Assembly: GCF_029906345.1 (NCBI RefSeq)
Contig: NZ_JARYGY010000004.1
Coordinates: forward strand, 124,001 to 188,000
From: Aquimarina mycalae
GTDB lineage: Bacteria > Bacteroidota > Bacteroidia > Flavobacteriales > Flavobacteriaceae
DNA length: 64,000 nt
Direction of reading: 5' to 3'
Shown here: positions 36,116-44,610 of the stretch, piece by piece
Layout: each line of letters opens with the position of its first letter
Position numbering within the stretch: position 1 is the first letter of the stretch
The notes under the pieces: generated by a model
Databases searched by the model: none
The model's input: only the letters and a program-made list of their open reading frames with translations
Told to the model about the DNA's origin: nothing
Position numbers and translations under genes: made by a program

Positions 36116-36829
36116 TTATCTAGCAATCACAATAGAAGCTTTGGGTATTTTATTTTCTATGAGGTATGCTCCCAAATTAAAATTTTGCTTTGCTCGATCC
36201 AATATCCACGCATCAGAACTGATTACGATATGATCAGATTCAGCTAAAAGTTTGTCTGGATTATTATCTAACAATATTTGCCAAGGAAACTGATATTTTT
36301 CTGCCAATGTTTTTAGTATTGTCTTTAATCTGCCACTATTGGATACTGGAGCATCAAAATACCAATGAACATAATTTACACCTAATTCTTGAAGTATATT
36401 GCCAATTAAAAGAACCGCTGCTTTAGTCTTTTTTACTCTTTTATAAGTCCCATGCACTCCCGATACATCACGATAATATCCATCTAATCCCTTAAAAACA
36501 TAAGCGCCAGACATGGCACTTTCTAAAATAATCAGTAGATTAAATCCATCTATGGCAACCGTTTTACACTTCAGATTATCTGTTGATATGCCTTTTTCTG
36601 CACGCAAAAGTATCTGTTGCTTACTGGCACTCATTCCTTGTAATGCTTTTTGTTGTCTGGCATTAAGCCTATATCGATTTCCCACTAATTGTAACGATGA
36701 TTTTTCTGCAAAGCCTCTACTGAGTAGGCAACACATATCTTTTGCGCCTTCTTTCAGTTTTTTCTGCATCTTTGGATCACCGAACAAACGATCATCGCTA
36801 GCTTCTTTTCCTCGGTTACGGGTTGTCAT
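36116..36829 (-). CDS. DUF434 domain-containing protein
   Basis: A 237-residue soluble protein. The first 75 residues match DUF434 (AKDMCCLLSRGFAEKSSLQL, then LVGNRYRLNARQQKAL), and the rest looks like the domain usually fused to it, with a PIN/NYN-like flavour: an acidic start AIDGFNLLIILESAMSG, SDHIVISSDAWILDRA near the end. The nuclease resemblance is my impression from the spaced acidic residues and is not proven. It is a solitary gene with no close neighbour on its strand. Confidence 0.75.
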   Translation of the reverse strand: MTTRNRGKEASDDRLFGDPKMQKKLKEGAKDMCCLLSRGFAEKSSLQLVGNRYRLNARQQKALQGMSASKQQILLRAEKGISTDNLKCKTVAIDGFNLLIILESAMSGAYVFKGLDGYYRDVSGVHGTYKRVKKTKAAVLLIGNILQELGVNYVHWYFDAPVSNSGRLKTILKTLAEKYQFPWQILLDNNPDKLLAESDHIVISSDAWILDRAKQNFNLGAYLIENKIPKASIVIAR

Positions 36830-37099
36830 CCTATAAAAGGTTTTTTATAAAAATAAGAAAGAGGCTCTAGAAAAATAATTATTTATTCTTATTGTCAAAC
36901 TGAGTCTTCCGAAGTTTTTAATTTTTTTGTTTTCAAATTCTCATTACTAGACTCAGTCATACCTAATGATATACTGATCAATAATTTGCAATACGACCTT
37001 ACCAATAGCATGCAAATCCACCACATATTATTAAAAATTACTCAAAGTAATTTTCAAAACAAACTTTTACAAACAAAAAAAGCGCTTACCGCGCTACTA
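36830..37099. other. Non-coding stretch between the DUF434 and S24/S26-like genes
   Basis: A/T-rich, no supported ORF. The right end (37074-37095) contains the short hairpin AGCGC/GCGCT next to an A run, which on the minus strand is a weak terminator (stem of 5 bp, then T7) for the S24/S26-like gene. I see nothing else in it. Confidence 0.5.
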
Positions 37100-37402
37100 T
37101 TATGACATCGGTAATATTTCTATTACTTTGCCATAAACATTTTTGGTCCACCCATTAAGGCGTCCTCGGTTATTACCGATTAGTAATCCTCGTTTTGCAT
37201 TTTTGCCTTTGACTAAATGCGTATAACAGTTACCTCTTACTTTACAAAAAACAATATCTCCTGCTTCACAATCTTCCCAATTTATAGGTTCTAGTACGAC
37301 AGGTTGTTTTGATCGTAAGATTGGCAACATCGAATTACCAGGTTCTTTGGAGACAATCGTCTCGCCATTCAATAGTTTTTGAATTTTCCAATTCATAATC
37401 AT
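37100..37402 (-). CDS. Small S24/S26-like protease-fold protein
   Basis: A 100-residue protein that fits the core of the S24/S26 fold: PGNSMLPIL around Ser24 is the nucleophile motif (cf. SMxP), followed by PVVLEPI, EAGDIVFCKV and YTHLVKGK, with H62 and K65 as possible general bases, then RGLLIGNNRG and a closing VYGKVIEI. It has no helix-turn-helix and no clear transmembrane anchor, so it is neither a complete LexA/phage repressor nor a standard signal peptidase; UmuD-type proteins are about 40 residues longer. Signal-peptidase-like or DNA-damage roles are both possible. The promoter overlaps a dyad (37458-37477). Confidence 0.7.
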   Translation of the reverse strand: MIMNWKIQKLLNGETIVSKEPGNSMLPILRSKQPVVLEPINWEDCEAGDIVFCKVRGNCYTHLVKGKNAKRGLLIGNNRGRLNGWTKNVYGKVIEILPMS

Positions 37403-37457
37403 AGTTTTAAAAATTAAACATTTAACTCAAAAACTATGGAGTATGGTTTTACAAAGA

Positions 37458-37477
37458 ACATGTACCTAAGTACATGT
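37458..37477. promoter_or_regulatory. Operator-like 8-bp dyad ACATGTAC-N4-GTACATGT
   Basis: A perfect inverted repeat with a 4-base centre (CTAA), directly next to the -7 element at 37478-37485, so it should cover the transcription start of the S24/S26-like gene. A repressor bound here would block initiation. The half-site plus 4-base spacing resembles several LexA boxes in layout, though not in exact sequence. Confidence 0.5.
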
Positions 37478-37485
37478 CAAAGATA
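37478..37485 (-). promoter_or_regulatory. Predicted -7 element of the S24/S26-like gene
   Basis: The minus strand reads TATCTTTG (TAnnTTTG). It predicts a start of transcription inside the adjoining dyad and a leader of about 70 bases. No -33 TTG at the usual spacing, consistent with a regulated promoter or with a chance match. Confidence 0.45.
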
Positions 37486-37620
37486 GGTGTTTTTTAATAA
37501 TTCTAATATTGCCAACATTAGAAGGAAAGAAAATATGATTATTTTGGATACGATTCGATAAGCTAAAGCATACCGATCTATCTACTTTCTACATAGAATG
37601 TATGATCTAAAGCAGAATCC

Positions 37621-38154
37621 TTATTGCCCTTCTTCGTTATTTGCTTTTTTGGTGATACCACATTTTCTGCGAACAATTCTTTCGGAGAGCGCTGCGGCAT
37701 TTCTAGCCTGACTCTCAGAGGAGCGACCGTCTTTAATGATTTCGTCATATACTGTTTTATTCTCCATAAGACCACGAAGAACACAAACAAAACCAGGACT
37801 GTCCTTACCTTTATAACGACTCTTTTTCTTAGGTTTTGTAACCAATTCGCCGAATAAACGACCTTTTAATACTTTATCTTGATTCACCGCTACTACAAAT
37901 TCATATAGTAAATTTTCCTCATCTGAATCCATATCATTTACTTTATCCAAGACATTGGAATACTCATCATTGGTAAAATTAAAATATTGATAGAAATCAA
38001 AATAAGTGCCTTGATCTTCTTCCTGTTCTTCACCATCTTCTGAGTACTCATCACTTTGTGTTTCTTCTTCCTCGTAGTACTCTTCTTCGCTTTCCTGACT
38101 CACTCCTTTAATTACAGATAATAATAATATTACAAAAATGGATAACCTCTTCAT
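37621..38154 (-). CDS. Secreted acidic hypothetical protein
   Basis: A 177-residue protein with a signal peptide (about 1-19, ending GVSQ), then a very acidic low-complexity segment (20-50, Glu/Asp/Tyr), a middle region with more ordered composition (YFDFYQYFNF; LLYEFVVAV), and a basic C-terminal third (VTKPKKKSRYKGKDS; RIVRRKCGITKK). I do not recognise a family. The charge split, acidic then basic, is notable. It is alone on its strand, without a clear promoter match. Confidence 0.65.
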   Translation of the reverse strand: MKRLSIFVILLLSVIKGVSQESEEEYYEEEETQSDEYSEDGEEQEEDQGTYFDFYQYFNFTNDEYSNVLDKVNDMDSDEENLLYEFVVAVNQDKVLKGRLFGELVTKPKKKSRYKGKDSPGFVCVLRGLMENKTVYDEIIKDGRSSESQARNAAALSERIVRRKCGITKKANNEEGQ

Positions 38155-38374
38155 CTGGCTCTATAGTTTTAAATTATTTGGGTATTATAAACGTCTGGAA
38201 ATGTCCTTTTGTTATCTGTCTTCCTTATTTTTACACTTTTTGCTACTTGCATAATTAAGGATTTTATTTTTGTTTACTAAATTCATGGCACACTTTTTGG
38301 AAACTTCAAATTAAAATAGTTATTTTAAAGCAGTTTTTAAGATAACTTTAATACTAAATTTATATTTATTCCGT
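38155..38374. other. Non-coding stretch upstream of the secreted 134-residue protein
   Basis: No supported ORF. It contains the first copy of the 14-base repeat ATACTAAATTTATA (38351-38364); the second copy is at 38408-38421, 57 bases later, straddling the predicted start of transcription of the next gene. Confidence 0.5.
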
Positions 38375-38407
38375 TTTGGAATACGTGAAATCAAATACGC
38401 AGTTTTG
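38375..38407 (+). promoter_or_regulatory. Predicted promoter of the 134-residue protein gene
   Basis: TTTG (38375-38378) and CAGTTTTG (38400-38407) are separated by 21 bases; only the first base of the -7 box departs from the consensus. The ATG is 27 bases downstream. Confidence 0.4.
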
Positions 38408-38434
38408 ATACTAAATTTATAACACCCAAATATT

Positions 38435-38839
38435 ATGAAAAAATTATTTCTACTTTTACTTATGGTAGGCGCAGGATTTTCCAGTCAAGCACAAGAAAAC
38501 TGGGAAGATCTTCCTAAAATTTTTGAGCAAGTATATAGTCTTGCTACGGATCTAAATGTACAAACCGATAAAGTAACCGCACAAGGAAGTATCATCTCTA
38601 TAGTAACTGGTAAAGGTACTATTTCTGTTGAACAAAAATTAGACCCTAAAAAAGCAAAAGAACTAAAACATTATCAATATACACTCCTAACTTCTAGTGG
38701 GAAATCTATTTTATTGGATAAAATGAATTCTGAACGTGTAATTGAAACTTTTCAGTCAAAACTTCTGAAACTAAAAGAAGAACTAAGAGTGAATCAAGAT
38801 GCAGATGTAGAAAAAATTCTTGGAGATTTATTTAACTAA
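38435..38839 (+). CDS. Secreted hypothetical protein (134 residues)
   Basis: A 134-residue protein with a clear signal peptide (1-19, MKKLFLLLLMVGAGFSSQAQ) and a small mixed alpha/beta region after it. No family recognised and no cysteine after the signal, so it is soluble in the periplasm or secreted. It has its own promoter and a strong terminator. The C-terminal helix (LLKLKEELRVNQDADVEKIL) is charged and might mediate association. Confidence 0.65.
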   Translation: MKKLFLLLLMVGAGFSSQAQENWEDLPKIFEQVYSLATDLNVQTDKVTAQGSIISIVTGKGTISVEQKLDPKKAKELKHYQYTLLTSSGKSILLDKMNSERVIETFQSKLLKLKEELRVNQDADVEKILGDLFN

Positions 38840-38851
38840 AATCCCTAATTA

Positions 38852-38891
38852 CGCATAAAAAAAGCGGTCAATTGACCGCTTTTTTTATGCG
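38852..38891. terminator. Bidirectional terminator, 40-base perfect palindrome
   Basis: Bases 38852-38871 and 38872-38891 are exact reverse complements; the GC core GCGGTCAA/TTGACCGC is flanked by A7 and T7 tracts. It separates the 134-residue protein gene from the convergent OmpA-type gene and works in both directions. Confidence 0.9.
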
Positions 38892-38910
38892 CTATCCTTA
38901 TTGCTATATA

Positions 38911-39870
38911 TCATATATCATTCAATAATTTAGTAATCTCATCTAACTTAGGTGTTAGAATTACTTCTATCCTTCTATTTTTAGCCTTACCAGCAGATGT
39001 TTCGTTAGATGCTACTGGTGAATGTTCTCCTCTACCAGCAGCCGTAAGATTTTCGGCTTCTATTTGCTGATTTTCTAATAATAAATTCACAATTGCTGTG
39101 GCTCTTTTGGTAGATAAATCCCAGTTTCCTTTTAACTGCCCATTACCTGTATAAGGTACGTTATCTGTATGACCTTCTATCAGCACAGCAATATCTAGAT
39201 TTTCTCCTAAGACTGATGCTAATTGCTTAACCGCTTGTCTTCCTTGGGTTCCTACTGCCCAACTACCAGAGTCAAACAATAATTTGTTTTCCATAGAGAT
39301 ATATACTTTACCGTTACGTTCTTCTACCGTCAATCCTTTTCCTTCAAAGTTTCGTAAGGCTTTAGAAATAGCTGATTTTAAGGCTTGCATCTTGGCATCT
39401 TTGGCTGCAATCAAACCTTCTAACTCATCCACTCGTTTAGAACGACTCTCCAGATCTCTCTGTAATTTTTCCAGTCGATTTCTTTCTGCTGCCAATGTTC
39501 TTTCTTTTTCTTCTAACTGAGCAAGTAATTCTCTATTTCTTTTACTATTTGCATTAATAGCTTCAGCACTGTTCTTACCTAATGCATCATATGAATTTTT
39601 TAAATTTTCATAATTAGAAGATAATGCCTCATATTTTGATTTCAACTCATCTCTTTCTGTTCGGGTTTTTTCATATGCATCATTCAATTGATCCATCGCC
39701 AGCTTATCTGCTTCACTAGTTCTTTTTAGTGCATTATATGTATCTTTTAGTTTACGATTATCACGCTTTAATCGCGCATATTTGCCTTCTAATTCTTTAT
39801 GTACTTTAGAAGAAACACAAGAAGTGGCAAATGCTGCTATGAATATTAATATTGCAATTCTTTTTATCAT
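38911..39870 (-). CDS. OmpA-family lipoprotein with coiled coil
   Basis: A 319-residue protein. Lipoprotein signal with the lipidation Cys near 18 (FATSCVSS), a long coiled coil (about 25-165, heptads rich in Lys, Glu, Leu), and a C-terminal OmpA-like peptidoglycan-binding domain (about 185-315) with the LIEGHTDNVPYTG motif, NWDLSTKRA and NRRIEVILTP. It should tether the outer membrane to peptidoglycan, as Pal-type and flavobacterial OmpA proteins do. Monocistronic, ending at the shared palindromic terminator. Confidence 0.93.
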   Translation of the reverse strand: MIKRIAILIFIAAFATSCVSSKVHKELEGKYARLKRDNRKLKDTYNALKRTSEADKLAMDQLNDAYEKTRTERDELKSKYEALSSNYENLKNSYDALGKNSAEAINANSKRNRELLAQLEEKERTLAAERNRLEKLQRDLESRSKRVDELEGLIAAKDAKMQALKSAISKALRNFEGKGLTVEERNGKVYISMENKLLFDSGSWAVGTQGRQAVKQLASVLGENLDIAVLIEGHTDNVPYTGNGQLKGNWDLSTKRATAIVNLLLENQQIEAENLTAAGRGEHSPVASNETSAGKAKNRRIEVILTPKLDEITKLLNDI

Positions 39871-40010
39871 ATTTTTTGTTTTTTATTTCAGTCTTAGCTT
39901 ATAAAAGACTACATAAGTATCATAATAACACTTCGACAAGATCAGTGTGACAATTTTGAATTTTTTCTGTTTTTATACACTTTACCCCAGCACAAGCTAG
40001 AATCCGTGTA

Positions 40011-40775
40011 TTACATCTTTAATTCTACCATTATCGGGCAATGATCACTATGTTTTGCCTCTGATAAGATAACAGCTCTTTCTAATTTATCTTGTAATGG
40101 TTTCGCGACCATACCATAGTCTAAACGCCAGCCTTTATTATTCGCTCTGGAGTTTGCTCTGTAACTCCACCAAGAATAATTATGCGGTTCTTTATTAAAA
40201 TGTCTAAAAGAGTCTATAAACCCGCTCTCAATAAAGTTACCGATCCATTCTCTTTCTACTGGTAAAAATCCTGATACATTTTTGTTACGTACTGGATCAT
40301 GAATATCAATAGCCTGATGACAAATGTTATAATCCCCAAGAATGATCAGATTAGGATGAGATTTTTTCAATTCATTAATATATTCCTGAAAATCATCCAT
40401 AAACTTTAGTTTATGTTCTACACGTTCTATATTAGATCCGCTAGGCAGATATAGACTCATGATAGAAACTCCATTAATATCTACTCTTAGGTTTCTTCCT
40501 TCGTGATCCATATAATCGATTCCTGTACCGTACGCTATATGGTCAGGTTCTGTTTTGGATAAAACAGCTACTCCGCTATAACCTTTTTTCTGAGCACTAT
40601 ACCAGTAGTTATATGTATATCCTGCTGCTGCAAATACCTCTAAATCTAGTTGTTCTTTATTGGCTTTGATTTCCTGTAAACAGATTACATCAGGATCTGC
40701 TTGTATCAACCAATCTATAAATCCTTTTTTTAATGCTGCTCGAATTCCGTTTACGTTGTATGATATTATTTTCAT
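40011..40775 (-). CDS. xth: Exodeoxyribonuclease III
   Basis: A 254-residue AP endonuclease and 3'-5' exonuclease for base-excision repair. Family residues visible: YNVNGIRAA, metal ligand E35 in CLQEIKANKEQ, GYSGVAVLSK, the catalytic Asp in ILGDYNICHQAID, and the final SDHCPIMVEL pair. Length matches ExoA/XthA of Gram-positives and Bacteroidota. It starts 22 bases after the stop of the CHAT protein gene on the same strand and could be co-transcribed with it. Confidence 0.96.
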   Translation of the reverse strand: MKIISYNVNGIRAALKKGFIDWLIQADPDVICLQEIKANKEQLDLEVFAAAGYTYNYWYSAQKKGYSGVAVLSKTEPDHIAYGTGIDYMDHEGRNLRVDINGVSIMSLYLPSGSNIERVEHKLKFMDDFQEYINELKKSHPNLIILGDYNICHQAIDIHDPVRNKNVSGFLPVEREWIGNFIESGFIDSFRHFNKEPHNYSWWSYRANSRANNKGWRLDYGMVAKPLQDKLERAVILSEAKHSDHCPIMVELKM

Positions 40776-40797
40776 ATGCCCTTTTTAGTCTATTGAT

Positions 40798-43700
40798 TTA
40801 ATTATTGATCCTTCTTCTATACCAAAACAAACTTAATAAGATCATTGCTAAAATACCAGCTCCAATTAACCAATATAAATAATTATCATTACTAAACTGA
40901 ATTGGAGTAGCATCGCCTACTAAATAAAAACCTCCCCAATAAAATGGATGGGTCCGATTTAAGTTTGCACTACTTAAGTATTGTATTTTTGCTTGTTGCA
41001 AAGCTTTTGCTTTATTCATTCCTTCTTTTAGATTGGTATAGAAATATTTCATCAACTCAGGAGTAGTTTGGTCTGATACTTCCCAACTACTTAACAACAA
41101 GCTTTTTGTTCCTGCATACTGAAACGCTGTACCTAAACTCATGATTCCTTCTCCTTTGGCAATTTTACCTGTTCCTGTATTACAAGCACTTAACACTGTT
41201 AATTCTGCAGGAATATCTAATGCAAATAACTCGTGGCTATATAGCAGATTATCTTCGATAGTATCTTTACTCTTAGTAAAAAAGAGTTTAGAATTCTCAG
41301 GACGTTCATTGTCTACTTCACCGTGTAAAGCAAGGTGCAAAATATTATAGTAGCTTGCGTTTTTCTTAAAATTAGATTCTACAGCTTCTGATCCATAATA
41401 GTATTGCCCATCAATGATATCCGCAATAGCTTGTATCTCTTTGCGAGTTCCTGGCAGATCATCTCCCGTATCTCTAAGTGTTGCCAAACTCATTGTTTTA
41501 GTATCCATCACATTAGTACTATCCGAAAAAGAGAATGCCAAACATTCTTCTTGTTTTTTAGATGCATCGAATGCGTTTTTATCTTCTGCAAATAACAAGG
41601 TTGCCGAGTTTGCATATGAAATCGTATATTCTTTTAAAAGGTATGGTAATTCTTTTGGGTTGTTAGAATCATCTTCTTGACTCAATAGCAAATCAAAATT
41701 AAGATGCCATAAGGGTCCATCTGGGACTATAATTAATTCACTGCCTACCAATTGATTTTTTATGGGTGCTATTAAGAGTTCATACAATTGGTACGCCTCT
41801 CTTTTATAAGATTTTGTGTTTTTATTCGTAATTGTCGCTCTTAGTTTTTCTATTTGCACAGTAAGCTCTGGAGTTGCCAGCTCTTTTACTTCAATCTTAT
41901 TTTTTGAAATTGTAAAAGCGTAGGTTATACTATCTGTAGTAAAAAATTCCAACAACGTGGTTTTCTCTTGCAGTTTCTGTTGAATTTCAGCTACAGAAAT
42001 CACTTCATTTTGATACTTTAACTCATAATACTTAGGATAATTTTTTTCTAAGACTTCAGTTAAGGAATCCTGTCTTCTTGAGATATCGAATAATTTATTC
42101 TCATAATTAGAAAGTTTTGTAGAATCTATTTCTTTATTAGAAAGAGTTTCATTTACCTTAGATTGATAAAAGGCTTTATCGATTCTTAGCTCTTTTTCTA
42201 AACGAATAAGATTAGCCGATAATCCTGAAAAGTTTTTTGCATTTGCAGAATTCAACAAATCTTTAAGTGTATTGGATTTGCTTTTTTCTGTATAGTAAAA
42301 GGCCTTTTCAAAAGAATTCTGATTTTGATCAAAAAAAGAAATATGTGTTTCAATTGCTCCTTTATAAATGTCTTTAGCTTTTTTGGCAAAAGTTATTTTA
42401 TCATTATGATTATTCAGAGTCTGTCTACCGTAACTAATAGCAACATCAGCTTTTTGATATGTCGTAGCAGATTTTATTAAAAAATCAACCTTATTATTCT
42501 CTTTATATTTAGACCTCTCCACATTTCCTTTTCCTGCTAGAGTTAATAATAATACTTCAAGATCTAAATAATTACTCGGATTAAACTTTTGTTTATTATC
42601 CGATACTTCTAGCGGAATCGAATTTGCAATTAAAGCAGCATCATAATTTAATATTGCTTTATCTAATCTTTCAGTTTCCGCATAAACATTCGCTACATTA
42701 TTAAAAGAATTGGCAACATAATGACTATTACTCCCTATGTAATTTTCAAAAATAACTAAAGCACTTTTATGACTATTAAGTGCTTTTTCAAAATCTTCCT
42801 TTTTCTGATAAACGTACCCTAAATTTTCTAAAGTGGCGGCTATATGTGGATTATCTTTGTTAAAAATTTGTCTTCTTATACTCAAAGATTTTTGACAATA
42901 ATCAAGAGCTTTGTCATACTCTTCCATTCTATTATACAATAGACCAATATTATTAAACAAAAGAGAATTAACATCTTTATCATTAGATCCATTTGCTAAG
43001 CTTAAAGCTTTTCTGTAATATTTTAATGCAATCGAATAATCCCCTTTCTCTTTAAAAACACCTCCTAAATTACTATAAAAAATAGCAAGTCTAATTGTCT
43101 TGACCTTTGGAGAATTTTCTAATATGGAAAGTGATTTTTTATAATAGGTACTTGCTTTGTCATACTTACCTAACCTTAAATACATTAGTACCAAGTCATT
43201 ATAATGATATCCAACCTCAATATGATTCAACCCTTGAATATCAATCATCATCGTTAAACCTTTATTTTGATACATTAATCCTTTTTCGTAATCACCTTTA
43301 TCAGCGTAAATTCTGCTAAGATTCGTATATGTGTCCACTTTTGCAAAAGAATTTCCTCCTCCTAAATTTTCATACATTGTATCAGCAATTAAAAGAAATT
43401 TCAGGGCTTCTTTTAAATTACCTCTCTCTAAGTCTGTTATCCCAATACGGCTATATAGTCTGGCAATATTCTCATTATTCTTTCCAAATATTTTTGTTTT
43501 AATTTCCAGCGCTTTTTTAAAATTTTCAATAGTGGTATCATATAGTACTGTATTGTAATAATGGTAATTCCCTATTCTTTCATAAGCGTTTGCTTCTTCT
43601 TTATTATCTTTCGTAAGGTATTTATTACTAATCTCTAATGCCTTTTTAGAGTTTGACATTGCATCATCATCATTAGCATTAAGCCAATGATTCTCTGCAA

Positions 43701-43926
43701 TCCCATTATAACACCCAGCAACTCGATCCCAAGCCTTGACTTGTTCATAAATAGGTAATGCCTTTTTAAAGAACTCAATAGATTCATCATATTTTTTATC
43801 CGTCAACAAAGAATCTGCCTTCTTAAAATATTGAGTGGCAATGATGGTATCATTTGCAGTATTGGTTTGAGAAAAACTAAGGTTGATACAAAACAAGAAT
43901 AAGACGAGGGTTTTTGAGAAGTTCAT
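40798..43926 (-). CDS. TPR-CHAT protease-like membrane protein
   Basis: A 1042-residue protein with a signal peptide (1-20), some ten or more TPR repeats (about 25-450, for example YYRKALSLANGS and ALDYCQKSLSIRR), a linking helical region, and a C-terminal CHAT domain (about 700-1010), then a membrane helix (about 1016-1036) and a short basic tail. CHAT is a caspase-related fold; the catalytic pair is H868 (LHLALHGEVD) and C915 (VLSACNTGTG). The signal and tail place the domains in the periplasm. TPR-CHAT proteins are common in Bacteroidota; some relatives elsewhere act in programmed cell death or phage defence, but nothing next to this gene points to that. Confidence 0.92.
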   Translation of the reverse strand: MNFSKTLVLFLFCINLSFSQTNTANDTIIATQYFKKADSLLTDKKYDESIEFFKKALPIYEQVKAWDRVAGCYNGIAENHWLNANDDDAMSNSKKALEISNKYLTKDNKEEANAYERIGNYHYYNTVLYDTTIENFKKALEIKTKIFGKNNENIARLYSRIGITDLERGNLKEALKFLLIADTMYENLGGGNSFAKVDTYTNLSRIYADKGDYEKGLMYQNKGLTMMIDIQGLNHIEVGYHYNDLVLMYLRLGKYDKASTYYKKSLSILENSPKVKTIRLAIFYSNLGGVFKEKGDYSIALKYYRKALSLANGSNDKDVNSLLFNNIGLLYNRMEEYDKALDYCQKSLSIRRQIFNKDNPHIAATLENLGYVYQKKEDFEKALNSHKSALVIFENYIGSNSHYVANSFNNVANVYAETERLDKAILNYDAALIANSIPLEVSDNKQKFNPSNYLDLEVLLLTLAGKGNVERSKYKENNKVDFLIKSATTYQKADVAISYGRQTLNNHNDKITFAKKAKDIYKGAIETHISFFDQNQNSFEKAFYYTEKSKSNTLKDLLNSANAKNFSGLSANLIRLEKELRIDKAFYQSKVNETLSNKEIDSTKLSNYENKLFDISRRQDSLTEVLEKNYPKYYELKYQNEVISVAEIQQKLQEKTTLLEFFTTDSITYAFTISKNKIEVKELATPELTVQIEKLRATITNKNTKSYKREAYQLYELLIAPIKNQLVGSELIIVPDGPLWHLNFDLLLSQEDDSNNPKELPYLLKEYTISYANSATLLFAEDKNAFDASKKQEECLAFSFSDSTNVMDTKTMSLATLRDTGDDLPGTRKEIQAIADIIDGQYYYGSEAVESNFKKNASYYNILHLALHGEVDNERPENSKLFFTKSKDTIEDNLLYSHELFALDIPAELTVLSACNTGTGKIAKGEGIMSLGTAFQYAGTKSLLLSSWEVSDQTTPELMKYFYTNLKEGMNKAKALQQAKIQYLSSANLNRTHPFYWGGFYLVGDATPIQFSNDNYLYWLIGAGILAMILLSLFWYRRRINN

Positions 43927-44044
43927 GTGGGTACGTTTTAAAAGCTGATAGCTAAGATATTTTAAAAAATTAGATAACTCCTTCTAAAACATCTTGTTTT
44001 CGATACATTTTTACTACCGTATAAACACCCCAACTCAGGTTATT

Positions 44045-44476
44045 TTATTTACCATCCAAAATCTCAATTGTTTTTTTCGGTTTTTTTGTTCGGATTCTAA
44101 TCCTTTCGTATTTCCAGATCTCATTTTTTCTACTTGCTACAATGTCCATTTTCCCTTTTTGTTTTGATCCTAAGACACGAACCGTTATGAATGCCTTACT
44201 ATTATCCTCGCTATAATGAACCTCTCCTTCTAACACTTCAAAAAAACCAATTGGTTTCAATGTTCCTAATGCCTCAATTACTCGCTTATCTTCATTCACG
44301 ATATCAAACGCATTATCATACACAGATCGATCGATTATTGCTTTAGTAAAATCACCTATCGGCTTTCCTAAAAACATGATTACAGTTATAAAAAAACCAA
44401 TCATCAGAACACAAATTGTTAACACCCAATTTCGATTTTTTTTCCACCAACTTTTTTCTTGCTTCAATTGATCCAT
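44045..44476 (-). CDS. Coa1-family (cytochrome oxidase assembly factor-like) membrane protein
   Basis: A 143-residue protein with one N-terminal membrane helix (about 17-37, preceded by WWKKNRNW) and a small soluble domain with the FFEVLEGEVHYS and SKAFITVRVLGSKQKG segments, matching the Coa1 family known from mitochondrial complex IV assembly. The role in bacteria is not established. It is monocistronic, with no oxidase genes in this window. Assignment rests on fold-level resemblance. Confidence 0.65.
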   Translation of the reverse strand: MDQLKQEKSWWKKNRNWVLTICVLMIGFFITVIMFLGKPIGDFTKAIIDRSVYDNAFDIVNEDKRVIEALGTLKPIGFFEVLEGEVHYSEDNSKAFITVRVLGSKQKGKMDIVASRKNEIWKYERIRIRTKKPKKTIEILDGK

Positions 44477-44610
44477 AAACTTTTATTAAATAACTCCATA
44501 CTTATAAAACTAAATATTATTTTTAGCGTTATACCTAGTATAAAAACCTTTCCAATCAATACTTGTTGCATAAATCATAGTAATTTAAGGGGTTTGCACT
44601 GCCTCTGTAA

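Noticed and set aside
37578..37790. A 70-codon minus-strand ORF overlapping the end of the acidic protein gene.
   Set aside because: It is in another frame of the same strand, with no signal, motif or promoter; the 177-residue frame has a good signal peptide and typical codon use.
40798..44476. The CHAT protein and xth as a possible anti-phage defence island.
   Set aside because: The CHAT protein carries a signal peptide and membrane tail, xth is a core repair gene, and no gasdermin, Cas, reverse transcriptase or nucleotidyltransferase gene lies nearby.
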